From: Gammaproteobacteria bacterium
GTDB lineage: Bacteria; Pseudomonadota; Gammaproteobacteria; DSM-16500
Assembly: GCA_013287765.1 (NCBI GenBank)
Contig: JABDDD010000018.1
Span: 1-32,532 of the forward strand
Length of the DNA stretch: 32,532 nucleotides
Direction of reading: 5' to 3'
This document shows positions 15,686 through 24,034 of this stretch, in pieces (position 1 is the stretch's first letter; each line of letters starts with the position of its first letter). A program made the translations under genes and the position numbers. A model generated the notes under the pieces. That model made no database searches. It saw only the letters and a list, made by a program, of their open reading frames with translations, and was not told the origin of the DNA.

Positions 15686-16912
15686 ATGCTCAAACGTAAT
15701 CTTGAAAATAAAATAACCAAGTTATTAACCCAATTTCCTATAGTAGTGATTTTAGGTGCTCGCCAAGTGGGGAAAACGACTCTTGCAAAGTTAATTGCTC
15801 CTCACTGGCGATATATTGATTTAGAACAACCAGATGATTATGAATTGATTAGTCGCGACCCAGTATTTTTTTTTCAACAATTTGAAAAAAATTTAATTAT
15901 TGATGAAGCTCAGACATTTCCAGCACTTTTTTCTATATTACGTGGGGTAATTGATAATCACCGTGATTTAAAAGGCAGATTTATCTTAACGGGTTCAAGC
16001 AGCCCAAATATTTTGACGAGTCTATCAGAATCTCTAGCAGGAAGAGTTGCGATTATTGAGTTAGGTACTTTAAAAGCAAATGAAATTTATCAACAACCTT
16101 TAAGCGAATTTTATCAACTTTTTACTGATAAATTACATATTGACCGATTACCAAAAACAAAAGGATCGCTAAGCTTGCCACAAATACAAACCGTTTGGTT
16201 GCGTGGCGGTTATCCTGAACCGGTATTAAATTTAGATAAATATTTTTATAATCAATGGATGAATAATTATCGTGATACTTATATTAACCGGGATATAGCC
16301 AAACTTTTTCCTCGTCTCAATAAACCAAATTACCAACGTTTTTTGCAAATGTTATGCCAAGTATCTGGCACTATTTTAACAAAAAGTGAACTTGCTAGAG
16401 CCATTGAAACCAGTGAAAAAACCATTACTGAGTATTTAACAATAGCAACAGGTACTTTTCTTTGGCAACCTTTATTAAGTTATGAGAAAAACATCACAAA
16501 ATCCATAGTTAAAATGCCCAAAGGATTTATACGTGATACTGGATTATTACATTATTTACTAAAAATTGGTGATGAAAATGATTTATATTTTCATCCTAAA
16601 GCGGGTTCTTCATTTGAAGGGTTTGTGATTGAAGAAATTTACAAAGGACTACAAGCACTACCGATTACCAACTGGGATATGTATTATTACCGCACTCGCG
16701 CTCAAGCAGAGATTGATTTGATCTTAGATGGATTTTTTGGAATTTTACCAATTGAAATTAAACAAGGCATTAAAGTAAAATCTAATCAACTTATTTCATT
16801 ATCAAAATTTATTGAAGAACATCAACTTCATTTTGGTTTAGTGATCAATCAGTCACAAGAACCCATGTGGTTAACGCCAAAGATTTATCAATTGCCGGTG
16901 ACTTGGCTTTAA
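15686..16912 (+). CDS. AAA ATPase with DUF4143 domain
   Basis: The 408-aa protein belongs to the AAA_14/DUF4143 family. It has a Walker A GARQVGKTT (24-32), a Walker B LIIDEAQTFP (70-79) and a sensor TGSSSP (102-107). A winged-helix-like middle follows (SGTILTKSELARAIETSEKTITEYL, about 226-251), then the C-terminal DUF4143 part with GSSFEGFVIEEI and YYYRTRAQAEIDLIL, the latter resembling a PD-(D/E)xK nuclease-like core (E..D...EIK). These proteins are widespread, often in mobile or TA-like loci, with no settled function. It has its own regulated-looking promoter and is followed by a decayed toxin gene and hicAB. Length is usual for the family. Confidence 0.9.
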   Translation: MLKRNLENKITKLLTQFPIVVILGARQVGKTTLAKLIAPHWRYIDLEQPDDYELISRDPVFFFQQFEKNLIIDEAQTFPALFSILRGVIDNHRDLKGRFILTGSSSPNILTSLSESLAGRVAIIELGTLKANEIYQQPLSEFYQLFTDKLHIDRLPKTKGSLSLPQIQTVWLRGGYPEPVLNLDKYFYNQWMNNYRDTYINRDIAKLFPRLNKPNYQRFLQMLCQVSGTILTKSELARAIETSEKTITEYLTIATGTFLWQPLLSYEKNITKSIVKMPKGFIRDTGLLHYLLKIGDENDLYFHPKAGSSFEGFVIEEIYKGLQALPITNWDMYYYRTRAQAEIDLILDGFFGILPIEIKQGIKVKSNQLISLSKFIEEHQLHFGLVINQSQEPMWLTPKIYQLPVTWL

Positions 16913-16967
16913 AGATTAGGCCTGGTTTTTCTTGGCACGACCACTTTATACGTAGACTACTTTGCTA

Positions 16968-17066
16968 AAGTTCGGTGATTACTGAATTGTGTATCGCATA
17001 GATTCTACCAAAAAAATTGTTATTATTGCCACAATTAAACACTGGAAAGATGTCTATGAAGACTAG
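16968..17066 (+). pseudogene. RelE/ParE-type toxin remnant
   Basis: Translating 16968-17066 gives KFGDY, a TGA stop (16983-16985), IVYRIDSTKKIVIIATIKHW, KDVYED and a stop (17064-17066). GDYRIVYRID...IVIIATIKHRKDVY is the conserved C-terminal half of RelE/ParE toxins. Here the catalytic-region Arg codon of GDYR has become TGA, and the Arg of KHR is Trp; both fit single C-to-T changes. Nothing recognisable precedes 16956, where a further in-frame stop lies just upstream, so the 5' half and any antitoxin are lost. The remaining 17067-17143 holds nothing I can identify. Confidence 0.75.
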
Positions 17067-17143
17067 CTGATATCCATATATTTAAAAGACTTTGAATAAG
17101 CTCTTAAGCACCCGTTCCTTAATGCTTCTATTTGATGATTCGA

Positions 17144-17473
17144 CTAGAAATGTAGGCGAGCTAATTTTGAACTGACATATCGATTTAAAGACACGCCAGC
17201 TTCTTTAGCCTCTAGTGCCAGCTCACGATGCAATTCCGGTGGTACTCTAACAACAAACTTGCCACTAAAATGTTTAGTAGCAATAGGTTCAGGAATTGGC
17301 TCTTTTTTTTGTTGCATATCTTTTACCACATCCGTAACAAGTTTACGGATTCCTTTAAATGCCTCGTCTTGTGATTTACTTAACCAACTTAAGCTTGGAA
17401 ACTCTGCGCATAGCCCTACGAACTCACTATCATCATCAGACCAAGTGACTCGATAACTATATTTATCTAACAT
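17144..17473 (-). CDS. hicB: HicB-family antitoxin
   Basis: The 109-aa protein has the HicB partial RNase-H-like fold at the N-terminus (YSYRVTWSDDDSEFVGLCAEFPSLSWLSKSQDEAFKGI, about 5-43) and a ribbon-helix-helix DNA-binding end (GKFVVRVPPELHRELALEAKEAGVSLNRYVSSKLA, about 71-106). HicB binds and blocks the HicA RNase and represses the operon. The gene starts inside the 3' end of hicA (11-bp overlap), the usual toxin-first HicAB order. The RHH form, rather than an HTH, fits the perfect dyad in the upstream promoter. Confidence 0.9.
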   Translation of the reverse strand: MLDKYSYRVTWSDDDSEFVGLCAEFPSLSWLSKSQDEAFKGIRKLVTDVVKDMQQKKEPIPEPIATKHFSGKFVVRVPPELHRELALEAKEAGVSLNRYVSSKLARLHF

Positions 17474-17723
17474 TTTTTAACTCCTCTAACTTATCAAGAG
17501 CAGCCAGCACTTGTTTTACTTGATAGATTTTTGCTTTCCCTTTATCATTTTGAATATTGACCCGTGGGTCACCTGGCCACGGCATTTTATAAACACGGTG
17601 ACTGCTACCACTTTGTCTTGGATTACCAAAATAGCTATCACATACTGTTGCTAGATCACTAAACCGCACTCCTTTCGGATTGACGCGCATGCGTTCTATG
17701 ATTTGGTCTACATTTTTCCCCAC
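17463..17723 (-). CDS. hicA: HicA-like mRNA interferase toxin
   Basis: The 86-aa protein matches the HicA/YcfA double-stranded-RNA-binding-like fold. It has an N-terminal helix, a turn, and then SGSSHRVYKMP (38-48) with the catalytic His42, the strand VNIQNDKGKAKIYQV, and a C-terminal helix (VLAALDKLEEL). These toxins cleave mRNA in a ribosome-independent way. It is longer than classical HicA (about 60 aa) because of the PWPGDPRVNIQND insertion, a common subgroup. The ATG at 17723 is used; Met12 is another possible start. It overlaps hicB by 11 bp. Confidence 0.88.
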   Translation of the reverse strand: MGKNVDQIIERMRVNPKGVRFSDLATVCDSYFGNPRQSGSSHRVYKMPWPGDPRVNIQNDKGKAKIYQVKQVLAALDKLEELKNVR

Positions 17724-17736
17724 TTAGTAATTTCCA

Positions 17737-17770
17737 GTATATTATAGAAAATATACAAAAATAATATCAA
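17737..17770 (-). promoter_or_regulatory. hicAB promoter and operator
   Basis: On the minus strand, TTGATA (17765-17770) and TATAAT (17741-17746) are 18 bp apart. A dyad GTATATT-N6-AATATAC (17737-17743 and 17750-17756) lies over the -10. This suits repression by the ribbon-helix-helix HicB. Confidence 0.65.
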
Positions 17771-17874
17771 TAATGATACTACTCGTCAAATGGAATGTTT
17801 AGAAACTTTAATTAAGACAGCCTTAAAAAGCATAAAAATTAAAAAAAACTCGAAAAACGATATTTTTCAACTAA

Positions 17875-17919
17875 TTTTATTCCCGTTTTATTCCCATTTT
17901 ATTCACCATTTTATTCCCA
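17875..17919. repeat. four 11-12-bp tandem repeats upstream of the triple-module gene
   Basis: TTTTATTCCCG, TTTTATTCCCA, TTTTATTCACCA and TTTTATTCCCA run head to tail and end at the PmrA-box-like site. The period is about one helical turn. Confidence 0.8.
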
Positions 17920-17951
17920 TTAAGAATACCTTAATGTTTTGTCTTTATAAT
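17919..17951 (+). promoter_or_regulatory. PmrA-box-like promoter of the triple-module gene
   Basis: TTAA (17920-17923), seven bases and TTAA (17931-17934) give the half-sites ATTAAG and CTTAAT. The known PmrA box is two CTTAAT-like hexamers 5 bp apart, and eleven of its twelve positions match if K is allowed at the sixth. TATAAT (17946-17951) lies 11 bp past the second TTAA, the spacing at which a PmrA-type activator replaces a -35. The ATG at 18003 follows a GAGG ribosome-binding site (17993-17996). Confidence 0.5.
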
Positions 17952-18002
17952 ATGGTCATTATTTATCATTAAGTTACTTATGATAGGCAAACGAGGCAAA
18001 AC

Positions 18003-19943
18003 ATGTTTTCAGAAAATTTAGGTTATGATAATATAGAATTAACACCTCCCAGAAAAATCAATAACTTAGTAGGGGTAGAACCGCCAAAACTAGAGTTAGG
18101 GAATATTTATAGCCCTCATCCAAGCCCTGCCCAAACACCTCATCAGACACCTTCTAAAACTCGAAAAATACTAGAATTACTTTCAGATGAAAAACAAGAA
18201 GATCCAGAAGACCAAAAAAAAGATGAAAAAAATAGCTCTCATGCAAAAAAAACATCAATCACCGAGAATTTAAAGCAATATGCTAATAAAAAAATAAATA
18301 AATTAGTTGAAAAAGTTGTTCCTGATGCGCCATTTTTTCGAAAAATAAGCATTATTCAAGGATTAACTTCTGGCTTTTTTATCGGATCAGGTATTACTGA
18401 GCAACTTTGTTCGGTTTTTACTTCACCCTATTCTGTTGGTGCCAAGGTCGCAAATTATTTAGTCGGGACAATAGCAGGTGCTAGCACCGGTTATTTTGCC
18501 TCTGAAGGAGTGGGTGAATATATTAATTATCAAACCATTCATGCAGCGACCCTTGAAGAGCAAGATAAAAACATTAAAAAAATACAAAAAAAAGTTAAAA
18601 CTTTAAAAAATAAAATAAATCACAACAAAGAAAAAGCAAAAAAGCTTTATAAAAAAGAAGAAGTTGTAGAATACAAAATCAATAAGCGTTTAGGGTGTGA
18701 AGAAAAAGAAAATAAGAACATGATGCCAAGTCCTGCCTCTCCTGTCAGGGTATTAAGTCTATCCATTATTCCGTCTGCTTTATCGCCCCAACCCACATTG
18801 CCTTTAGCTCCCCTTGAAACAAAAAAAGGTTTGTCAGGTTTTCAAGAAATAAACACAGGTATATCAGCCGTCTCCGGTTATTTTTTAGGATTTAAGATAG
18901 TACAAGCTTGTTTTAATCGTTTTGGACCCAATGTTTCAAATACAGTTGCTTTATCAGTGAGTTATTCAGTAGGCGGCATGAGCTGTGCTTTGCTGGCTTA
19001 TTTGGCATACAAAGGTATTCATGAATATATTCACTCGCAAAAAATTCATCAAGAAACTATTAGAGAAAACGACATTAAAATCACTCAACTAGAACAAGAA
19101 ATTAAAGATTTAAAACCACGAATGACTCGACACAATCAAAGAATTTCAGAGTTGAAAATAAATAAAATATCAGCTCAACGCAAAATTAACTTCCTGCAAG
19201 GTGCTGGTAAGAAAAATAGTGCTTGGGGAGAAGAAAAAAAAGAAGAAGAAAAAGCACCTCCTTCTGAACAGGATACTCATCATCAAGATGATAAACCTAC
19301 TTCTTGCTGGACTCGTACCGGCAGCTGGTTTGGAAAAATGTGCGGCGCACCCTTTTATCAAAATTTAAGTACTGTGCAATCTAGTTTATCTGGGTATTTT
19401 TTAGGATATAGTGTTGTTAATCAAGTATTAGATTTTTTTCCACCGGTTGCTGCTATTAAAAAACCCATCAGCTATGGACTAGGTATTGCAACAGGACTAT
19501 TTAATGGCTATCACGCATTTCAAGGCATTAAGAAATATAAAACATACAAAACCCATTACGAAGATATTTTAAATAATCAAAATACCAAAATAACAGCCAT
19601 AAAAAAAGAACTGAAAAAAATGTATAGTACTGTCAAACAACAAACTCAAGCTCTTCAAGAATTGGAGAGAAAAAATCGTCTTCAACAACAATTAGAAGAA
19701 AAAAGAGAAAATGATGATAGAGTCCCCGAACTGCCAGGCCGTTTTGAGAGCTTTAATCTTTTCCGAAAAAAACAATCTGTCTCGCCTCTCACTTCGCCAT
19801 TTTCGCCATTTTCTCAGTCATCTCCTTTTTCTGTTGAAGAACAAGATGAATCTCCTGCGTTTTCTGATTCGAGATCCAAAGTTCTAACAGATGATGAAGA
19901 TGAATTAATCCAAGCACAAATAAGAGTTGGTCAATCATACTAA
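18003..19943 (+). CDS. 646-aa protein with three hydrophobic-hairpin/coiled-coil modules, effector candidate
   Basis: No family is recognised. A Pro/Ser-rich, charged N-terminus (1-105) is followed by three copies of one module: about 110-218, 278-398 and 450-565. Each begins with a hydrophobic helix containing SG[FY]F[IL]G (123, 291, 463). A second Gly/Ala-rich hydrophobic helix follows. Then, 39-41 residues after the first anchor, comes an amphipathic motif of the form [AG]Y.A..G...Y....IH (163-180, 332-349, 502-519). A Lys/Glu coiled coil closes the unit. Pro/Ser linkers separate the modules. The C-terminus is Ser-rich and ends in an acidic patch (DDEDELIQ, 630-637), as in Dot/Icm substrates. 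No signal peptide. A role on host membranes is inferred. The promoter carries a PmrA-like box. Confidence 0.75.
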   Translation: MFSENLGYDNIELTPPRKINNLVGVEPPKLELGNIYSPHPSPAQTPHQTPSKTRKILELLSDEKQEDPEDQKKDEKNSSHAKKTSITENLKQYANKKINKLVEKVVPDAPFFRKISIIQGLTSGFFIGSGITEQLCSVFTSPYSVGAKVANYLVGTIAGASTGYFASEGVGEYINYQTIHAATLEEQDKNIKKIQKKVKTLKNKINHNKEKAKKLYKKEEVVEYKINKRLGCEEKENKNMMPSPASPVRVLSLSIIPSALSPQPTLPLAPLETKKGLSGFQEINTGISAVSGYFLGFKIVQACFNRFGPNVSNTVALSVSYSVGGMSCALLAYLAYKGIHEYIHSQKIHQETIRENDIKITQLEQEIKDLKPRMTRHNQRISELKINKISAQRKINFLQGAGKKNSAWGEEKKEEEKAPPSEQDTHHQDDKPTSCWTRTGSWFGKMCGAPFYQNLSTVQSSLSGYFLGYSVVNQVLDFFPPVAAIKKPISYGLGIATGLFNGYHAFQGIKKYKTYKTHYEDILNNQNTKITAIKKELKKMYSTVKQQTQALQELERKNRLQQQLEEKRENDDRVPELPGRFESFNLFRKKQSVSPLTSPFSPFSQSSPFSVEEQDESPAFSDSRSKVLTDDEDELIQAQIRVGQSY

Positions 19944-19953
19944 ATAATATTTT

Positions 19954-19983
19954 TTGCATAGTTTGTCATTTTTTTGTTATACT
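19954..19983 (+). promoter_or_regulatory. probable promoter of the SNF2 gene
   Basis: TTGCAT (19954-19959) and TATACT (19978-19983) with an 18-bp spacer lie 34 bp before the ATG at 20018. No other site was seen in this short gap. Confidence 0.5.
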
Positions 19984-20017
19984 GCCGACAAATTAAAGAT
20001 GCCTAGAAAAACTTATT

Positions 20018-22834
20018 ATGCAAAAGAGTATTCATCGCAAAAAGCTAATATCTCAAAATTATTCAGAATCAGAAAAAGGATCCTATGAAGCTTTGAGCAT
20101 AGCACTTTCGCCAACAGGGCATCTTTATCTTTATAGCGATCCAGAAAATCAGGAATCCATTCCAGAAAAACTGGCTCAGACCATTAGCTCGTTTTTTGCT
20201 ATTAATGATGCAATCGGCCTTCTCCGACTAGGATTAATAAATTCTGACACGCCATTATCAACAAGCATTTCTTTTTGGCAGCAGTTTGCGCAGTTATTTA
20301 TAGCTGAAATTTGCAAAGGGAGTGGATTAGGTGACGAAAATAATGATACAAAATTTAATGTTATTTTTTCTGAACAGGAAATAAATAGGTTAATTGATCA
20401 AGCACCATTTATGCGTGGTGTAGAGTATTTAAACCAAGATACTGCGAGTAGCCTTTGGCAAAGGCTAAACACAGCCATGACAGAGGAGCTCATATCATTT
20501 AATGGCAGTCTAGAAAATTATCTTGCGGCTTATCATTCTGCATGGAATACTGTTGGACGGGTTTGTTTTCATTTGGCAGAGAACAAAGCGAATAAGGAAC
20601 ACCCTTTTGCTTTCATGGCAACCTATACCACGCGATTATCACATGCGGCACGCGCTCAACATGTGCCATTGGGGCGTGCACTAGAAGAATATGCAGACGC
20701 TCAAAAAAAATCGCTTTTACTGGCGCTATTGCTCCCTGTAAGCCGGTCTTCAGAAAATAGTGTTTTTCTTAAAAATTTAGTCGATACGGGTGCTATTTTT
20801 CAACCATTAGCTTGGACAGGTTTAGATGCTCATCAGTTTCTTAAAGATATTCCGTATTTTGAGGCTGCTGGGGTGCTGGTGCGTGTTCCTAATTGGTGGA
20901 ATCCCAAAAAACCCCCACGTCCGAGCATTAACGTCTCAATTGGGAATAATAATATAAACGCCGTGGGATTAGATGCTTTACTTGATTTTAATGTGCATTT
21001 TGCTCTACCTGATGGAGAACAAATTACACCTCAAGAATTTAAAACATTGTTAAAAAATCAAGGACAACTTGTTCAAATTAAAGGTCAGTGGGTTGAGGTC
21101 GATTGTGATAAGCTCAATCAAGTATTATCTCATTGGCAAACGATCGAGCGACAAGTGAAACGTGAAGGATTATCATTTGCAGAGGGCTTACGCTTATTAG
21201 CAGGTGTTTCAAATCAAACAGAATCCGCTATATCATCTACAGAAGCAGCTGAATGGTCAAAAGTTGTTGAAGGTACTTGGCTCAATGAAGCATTGACGCG
21301 TTTACGTCATCCTGATATGGCTGGTGAAAAAATGTTACAGGCCGTTTTGAAACGCTATCTGCAAACTCAATTGCGCCCTTATCAAAGTCATGGCGTACAG
21401 TGGTTATGGTGGCTTTATAACATGTGCTTAGGGGGTTGTTTAGCAGATGATATGGGGCTTGGAAAAACGGTACAAATCTTATCATTATTTTTACTGATAA
21501 AGTATCAAACTAAAAAATCACAAATACAACAGCCACATCTCTTAGTATTACCAGCCTCGTTACTGGGGAACTGGCAAGCCGAAATTCATTGTTTTGCTCC
21601 GAGTCTTCGTATATGGGTAGCGCATAGTTCAGCTATGCGTGATGAAAAATGGAATAAGCAAGATTCGCCATTACTCTCTGAAATAGATGTTGTCATCACA
21701 ACTTATGCCACGATACATCGCCTGCCTTGGCTAAATGAAACATCATGGAACATGGTTATTCTTGATGAAGCACAAGCTATTAAAAATCCATCATCAAAGC
21801 AAACACGAGTTCTCAAAGATATCAAAAGTAAAGTTAGGTTTGTCTTAACAGGTACACCCATTGAAAATCGTTTATTAGATTTATGGTCGCTATTTGATTT
21901 TGTTGCGCCCGGCCTTTTAGGCTCTGCCAAAATTTTTGCAAATTACAGTAAACAAAAATCGATACAAAAAAATGACGCTGATAAAAGTCATTTTTACTCT
22001 GCCGTGCGTCACCTTGTCAGCCCCTATATTTTAAGACGATTAAAAAGTGACAAACGTATTATAAACGATCTACCTGACAAAACTGAAATGCAGACGTATT
22101 GTACGTTAACAAAACAGCAAATTGGTCTTTATCAACAAACAGTCAATGAGCTTACACACAAACTTGAAGAACAGGTGGACGGTATAAAACGTCGCGGTCT
22201 AGTACTTTCTTATCTTTTACGCTTTAAGCAGATTTGCAATCACCCTGACCAATGGCTGGGACATGGCAATTATGACACTGAAATAAGTGGAAAGTTCTTA
22301 CGGTTGAAAGAGCTTTGCGAAGTTATTGCAGCTAAGCAAGAAAAGGTTTTGGTGTTCACACAATTTCGTGAAATTATTCCAGCCTTACATGCGTTTCTTA
22401 CACAAATATTTGGAGAACAGGGGCTCTATTTACATGGACAAACAACTGTTAAAGAACGCGCTAAAAGAGTAGAAATTTTTCAGCAAGAACGAGGCGCGCC
22501 ATTTTTTATATTATCGCTTAAAGCAGGCGGTACAGGCTTGAACCTCACGCGTGCATCACATGTTATTCATTTTGATCGTTGGTGGAATCCTGCTGTCGAA
22601 AATCAAGCAACTGATCGTGCTTATCGTATCGGTCAGAAAAAAAATGTATTGGTTCACAAGTTTATTTGTCGTGGCACAATCGAAGAGAAAATTGATGCAT
22701 TAATAACTTCAAAAAAATCATTAGCGGATGAAGTCATTAATCAGGGTGGCGAAACAGTGCTTACAGAGCTGTCTGATTCTGAATTACTGAAAATAGTTTC
22801 ACTGGATATTCATCGCGCTTTGGGAGAGAATTAA
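20018..22834 (+). CDS. SNF2-family DNA-dependent ATPase
   Basis: The 938-aa protein has an N-terminal half (1-440) of the SNF2-associated type seen in bacterial members, with FDVHF-like ALPDGEQITPQEF and GQWVEVDCDKL. The two RecA lobes follow. Motif I is DDMGLGKT (477-484), motif II DEAQ (583-586), motif III LTGTPIENRLLDLWSLFDF. Motif V is GGTGLNLTRASHVIHFDRWWNP, from about residue 836, and motif VI is QATDRAYRIGQ. These enzymes translocate on double-stranded DNA and remodel bound proteins, here possibly the polymerase or nucleoid proteins. A SWIM-domain protein gene follows after 31 bp, a pairing found in many bacteria. The ribosome-binding site is weak. Confidence 0.93.
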   Translation: MQKSIHRKKLISQNYSESEKGSYEALSIALSPTGHLYLYSDPENQESIPEKLAQTISSFFAINDAIGLLRLGLINSDTPLSTSISFWQQFAQLFIAEICKGSGLGDENNDTKFNVIFSEQEINRLIDQAPFMRGVEYLNQDTASSLWQRLNTAMTEELISFNGSLENYLAAYHSAWNTVGRVCFHLAENKANKEHPFAFMATYTTRLSHAARAQHVPLGRALEEYADAQKKSLLLALLLPVSRSSENSVFLKNLVDTGAIFQPLAWTGLDAHQFLKDIPYFEAAGVLVRVPNWWNPKKPPRPSINVSIGNNNINAVGLDALLDFNVHFALPDGEQITPQEFKTLLKNQGQLVQIKGQWVEVDCDKLNQVLSHWQTIERQVKREGLSFAEGLRLLAGVSNQTESAISSTEAAEWSKVVEGTWLNEALTRLRHPDMAGEKMLQAVLKRYLQTQLRPYQSHGVQWLWWLYNMCLGGCLADDMGLGKTVQILSLFLLIKYQTKKSQIQQPHLLVLPASLLGNWQAEIHCFAPSLRIWVAHSSAMRDEKWNKQDSPLLSEIDVVITTYATIHRLPWLNETSWNMVILDEAQAIKNPSSKQTRVLKDIKSKVRFVLTGTPIENRLLDLWSLFDFVAPGLLGSAKIFANYSKQKSIQKNDADKSHFYSAVRHLVSPYILRRLKSDKRIINDLPDKTEMQTYCTLTKQQIGLYQQTVNELTHKLEEQVDGIKRRGLVLSYLLRFKQICNHPDQWLGHGNYDTEISGKFLRLKELCEVIAAKQEKVLVFTQFREIIPALHAFLTQIFGEQGLYLHGQTTVKERAKRVEIFQQERGAPFFILSLKAGGTGLNLTRASHVIHFDRWWNPAVENQATDRAYRIGQKKNVLVHKFICRGTIEEKIDALITSKKSLADEVINQGGETVLTELSDSELLKIVSLDIHRALGEN

Positions 22835-22865
22835 CCGTTTTTTTATTAGAGGAAGAATAATATAT

Positions 22866-23888
22866 ATGAGCTGGTATGGTAGATATCCCCCTTATGTTCC
22901 TGTTGCTGAACGTAAAAGAAAAGCAGCCCGTCAAGCTGAAAAACTTAAAAAGAAAGGAAAAATAATGCAACCAGTTAATTTAACTGGACGTACAATTGCT
23001 AAAACGTTCTGGGGAAAAGCGTGGTGTGATAATTTAGAATCTTACAGCGATTATGATAATCGTTTGCCACGAGGACGTACTTATGTGCGCAATGGATCAG
23101 TTATTGACCTTAACGTTACCGCAGGTGAAATTAATGCTATGGTAAGCGGATCATCTATTTACAAAGTAAAAATTATTATTTCGTCTATTGTCTCAAATAA
23201 ATGGAGAAAGCTTGTAAATGAATGCGCTGGAAGAATTGATTCTCTCATTGAACTTTTGCAAGGAAAATTTTCTAAAGGTATTATGAAAGTTATTACGCAT
23301 TCTGAAAAGGGATTATTTCCACATCCTGAAGAAATAAAATTAAATTGTTCATGCCCAGACTATGCTGAGATGTGCAAGCATGTTGCTGCTGTGCTCTATG
23401 GTGTGGGAGCTCGTCTTGATGAAAGGCCAGAAGAATTGTTTTTACTACGAAAAGCTGATCATGCTGAGTTAATTGCTCAAGCTGGAAAATCAACGCTCAC
23501 ACAAACAATTGCAACAAAAGGACCTCAAACACTTGAGAATGACGACTTGTCTGCACTTTTTGGTATTGAGATTGAAAATACAGAACAGATAAATTCATCT
23601 TCGTCAAAAGAAAAAATAAAGGCATCTAAAGTTACTGTAAAAACAATTCCTAAAAAAATTCATAAAGCAAAAACAAAAAAAACGCCAGTAAAACGGAAAA
23701 AAATATCTGTTTCTTTGACACAAAAAAATAAAGACAGCGTAATAAAGTCCAAAAAAACTGTTACATCTAAGCCTAAAAAAATAAGTAGATTTAAAAAAAT
23801 TACACTAAAAAAACTTTCTCCAAAAAACAAAAAAGCAACCATCAGTAAACGTACGCGTACAGTTATCAAGAAAGGTAAAAAAGCATGA
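22866..23888 (+). CDS. SWIM zinc-finger protein with lysine-rich H1-like tail
   Basis: The 340-aa protein starts with a WYGRYPPYVPVAERKRKAARQAEKL segment and the TFWGKAWCDNLESY block common to bacterial SWIM partners of SNF2 enzymes. The SWIM finger is LNCSCPDYAEMCKHVAAVLYGVG (about 159-181): CxC then CxH, binding one zinc. From about residue 235 the protein changes to an unstructured Lys/Thr/Ser tail (KKIHKAKTKKTPVKRKK, SPKNKKATISKRTRTVIKKGKKA) much like histone H1 or bacterial Hc1-type proteins, and should bind DNA without sequence preference. It presumably recruits or stabilises the SNF2 enzyme on DNA. An AGAGGAAG ribosome-binding site precedes the ATG. The stop overlaps the ATG of a small ORF. 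Confidence 0.9.
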   Translation: MSWYGRYPPYVPVAERKRKAARQAEKLKKKGKIMQPVNLTGRTIAKTFWGKAWCDNLESYSDYDNRLPRGRTYVRNGSVIDLNVTAGEINAMVSGSSIYKVKIIISSIVSNKWRKLVNECAGRIDSLIELLQGKFSKGIMKVITHSEKGLFPHPEEIKLNCSCPDYAEMCKHVAAVLYGVGARLDERPEELFLLRKADHAELIAQAGKSTLTQTIATKGPQTLENDDLSALFGIEIENTEQINSSSSKEKIKASKVTVKTIPKKIHKAKTKKTPVKRKKISVSLTQKNKDSVIKSKKTVTSKPKKISRFKKITLKKLSPKNKKATISKRTRTVIKKGKKA

Positions 23889-24034
23889 TTAGATTGCCTC
23901 CGGGGCATTCAACTAATTTTTATGCGCACGTGAATGCTGGCAATCAAGATGTGGAACTTAAATTTATTGGGTTTGCTAGAAATAATTACAATCCGTTACA
24001 GGGTCAGCAACAGAAGTACTACTGCAGCAGCTGA
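23885..24034 (+). CDS. 49-aa ORF overlapping the SWIM gene stop (ATGA)
   Basis: The ATG at 23885 shares bases with the TGA of the SWIM gene, the usual sign of translational coupling. The product begins MIRLPPGHSTNFYAHVNAGN, continues VELKFIGFARNNYNPLQGQQ and ends KYYCSS. It is compact and aromatic, with no signal peptide. The last 16 bases overlap the 3' end of lolD on the other strand, and the final codons lie in a hairpin (24001-24037). I do not recognise it. It may be a genuine small protein or the stump of a decayed gene. Confidence 0.35.
   Translation: MIRLPPGHSTNFYAHVNAGNQDVELKFIGFARNNYNPLQGQQQKYYCSS

Noticed and set aside
15448-17919. CRISPR array
   Set aside because: The tandem repeats are 10-12 bp and have no spacers, and no cas gene is present.
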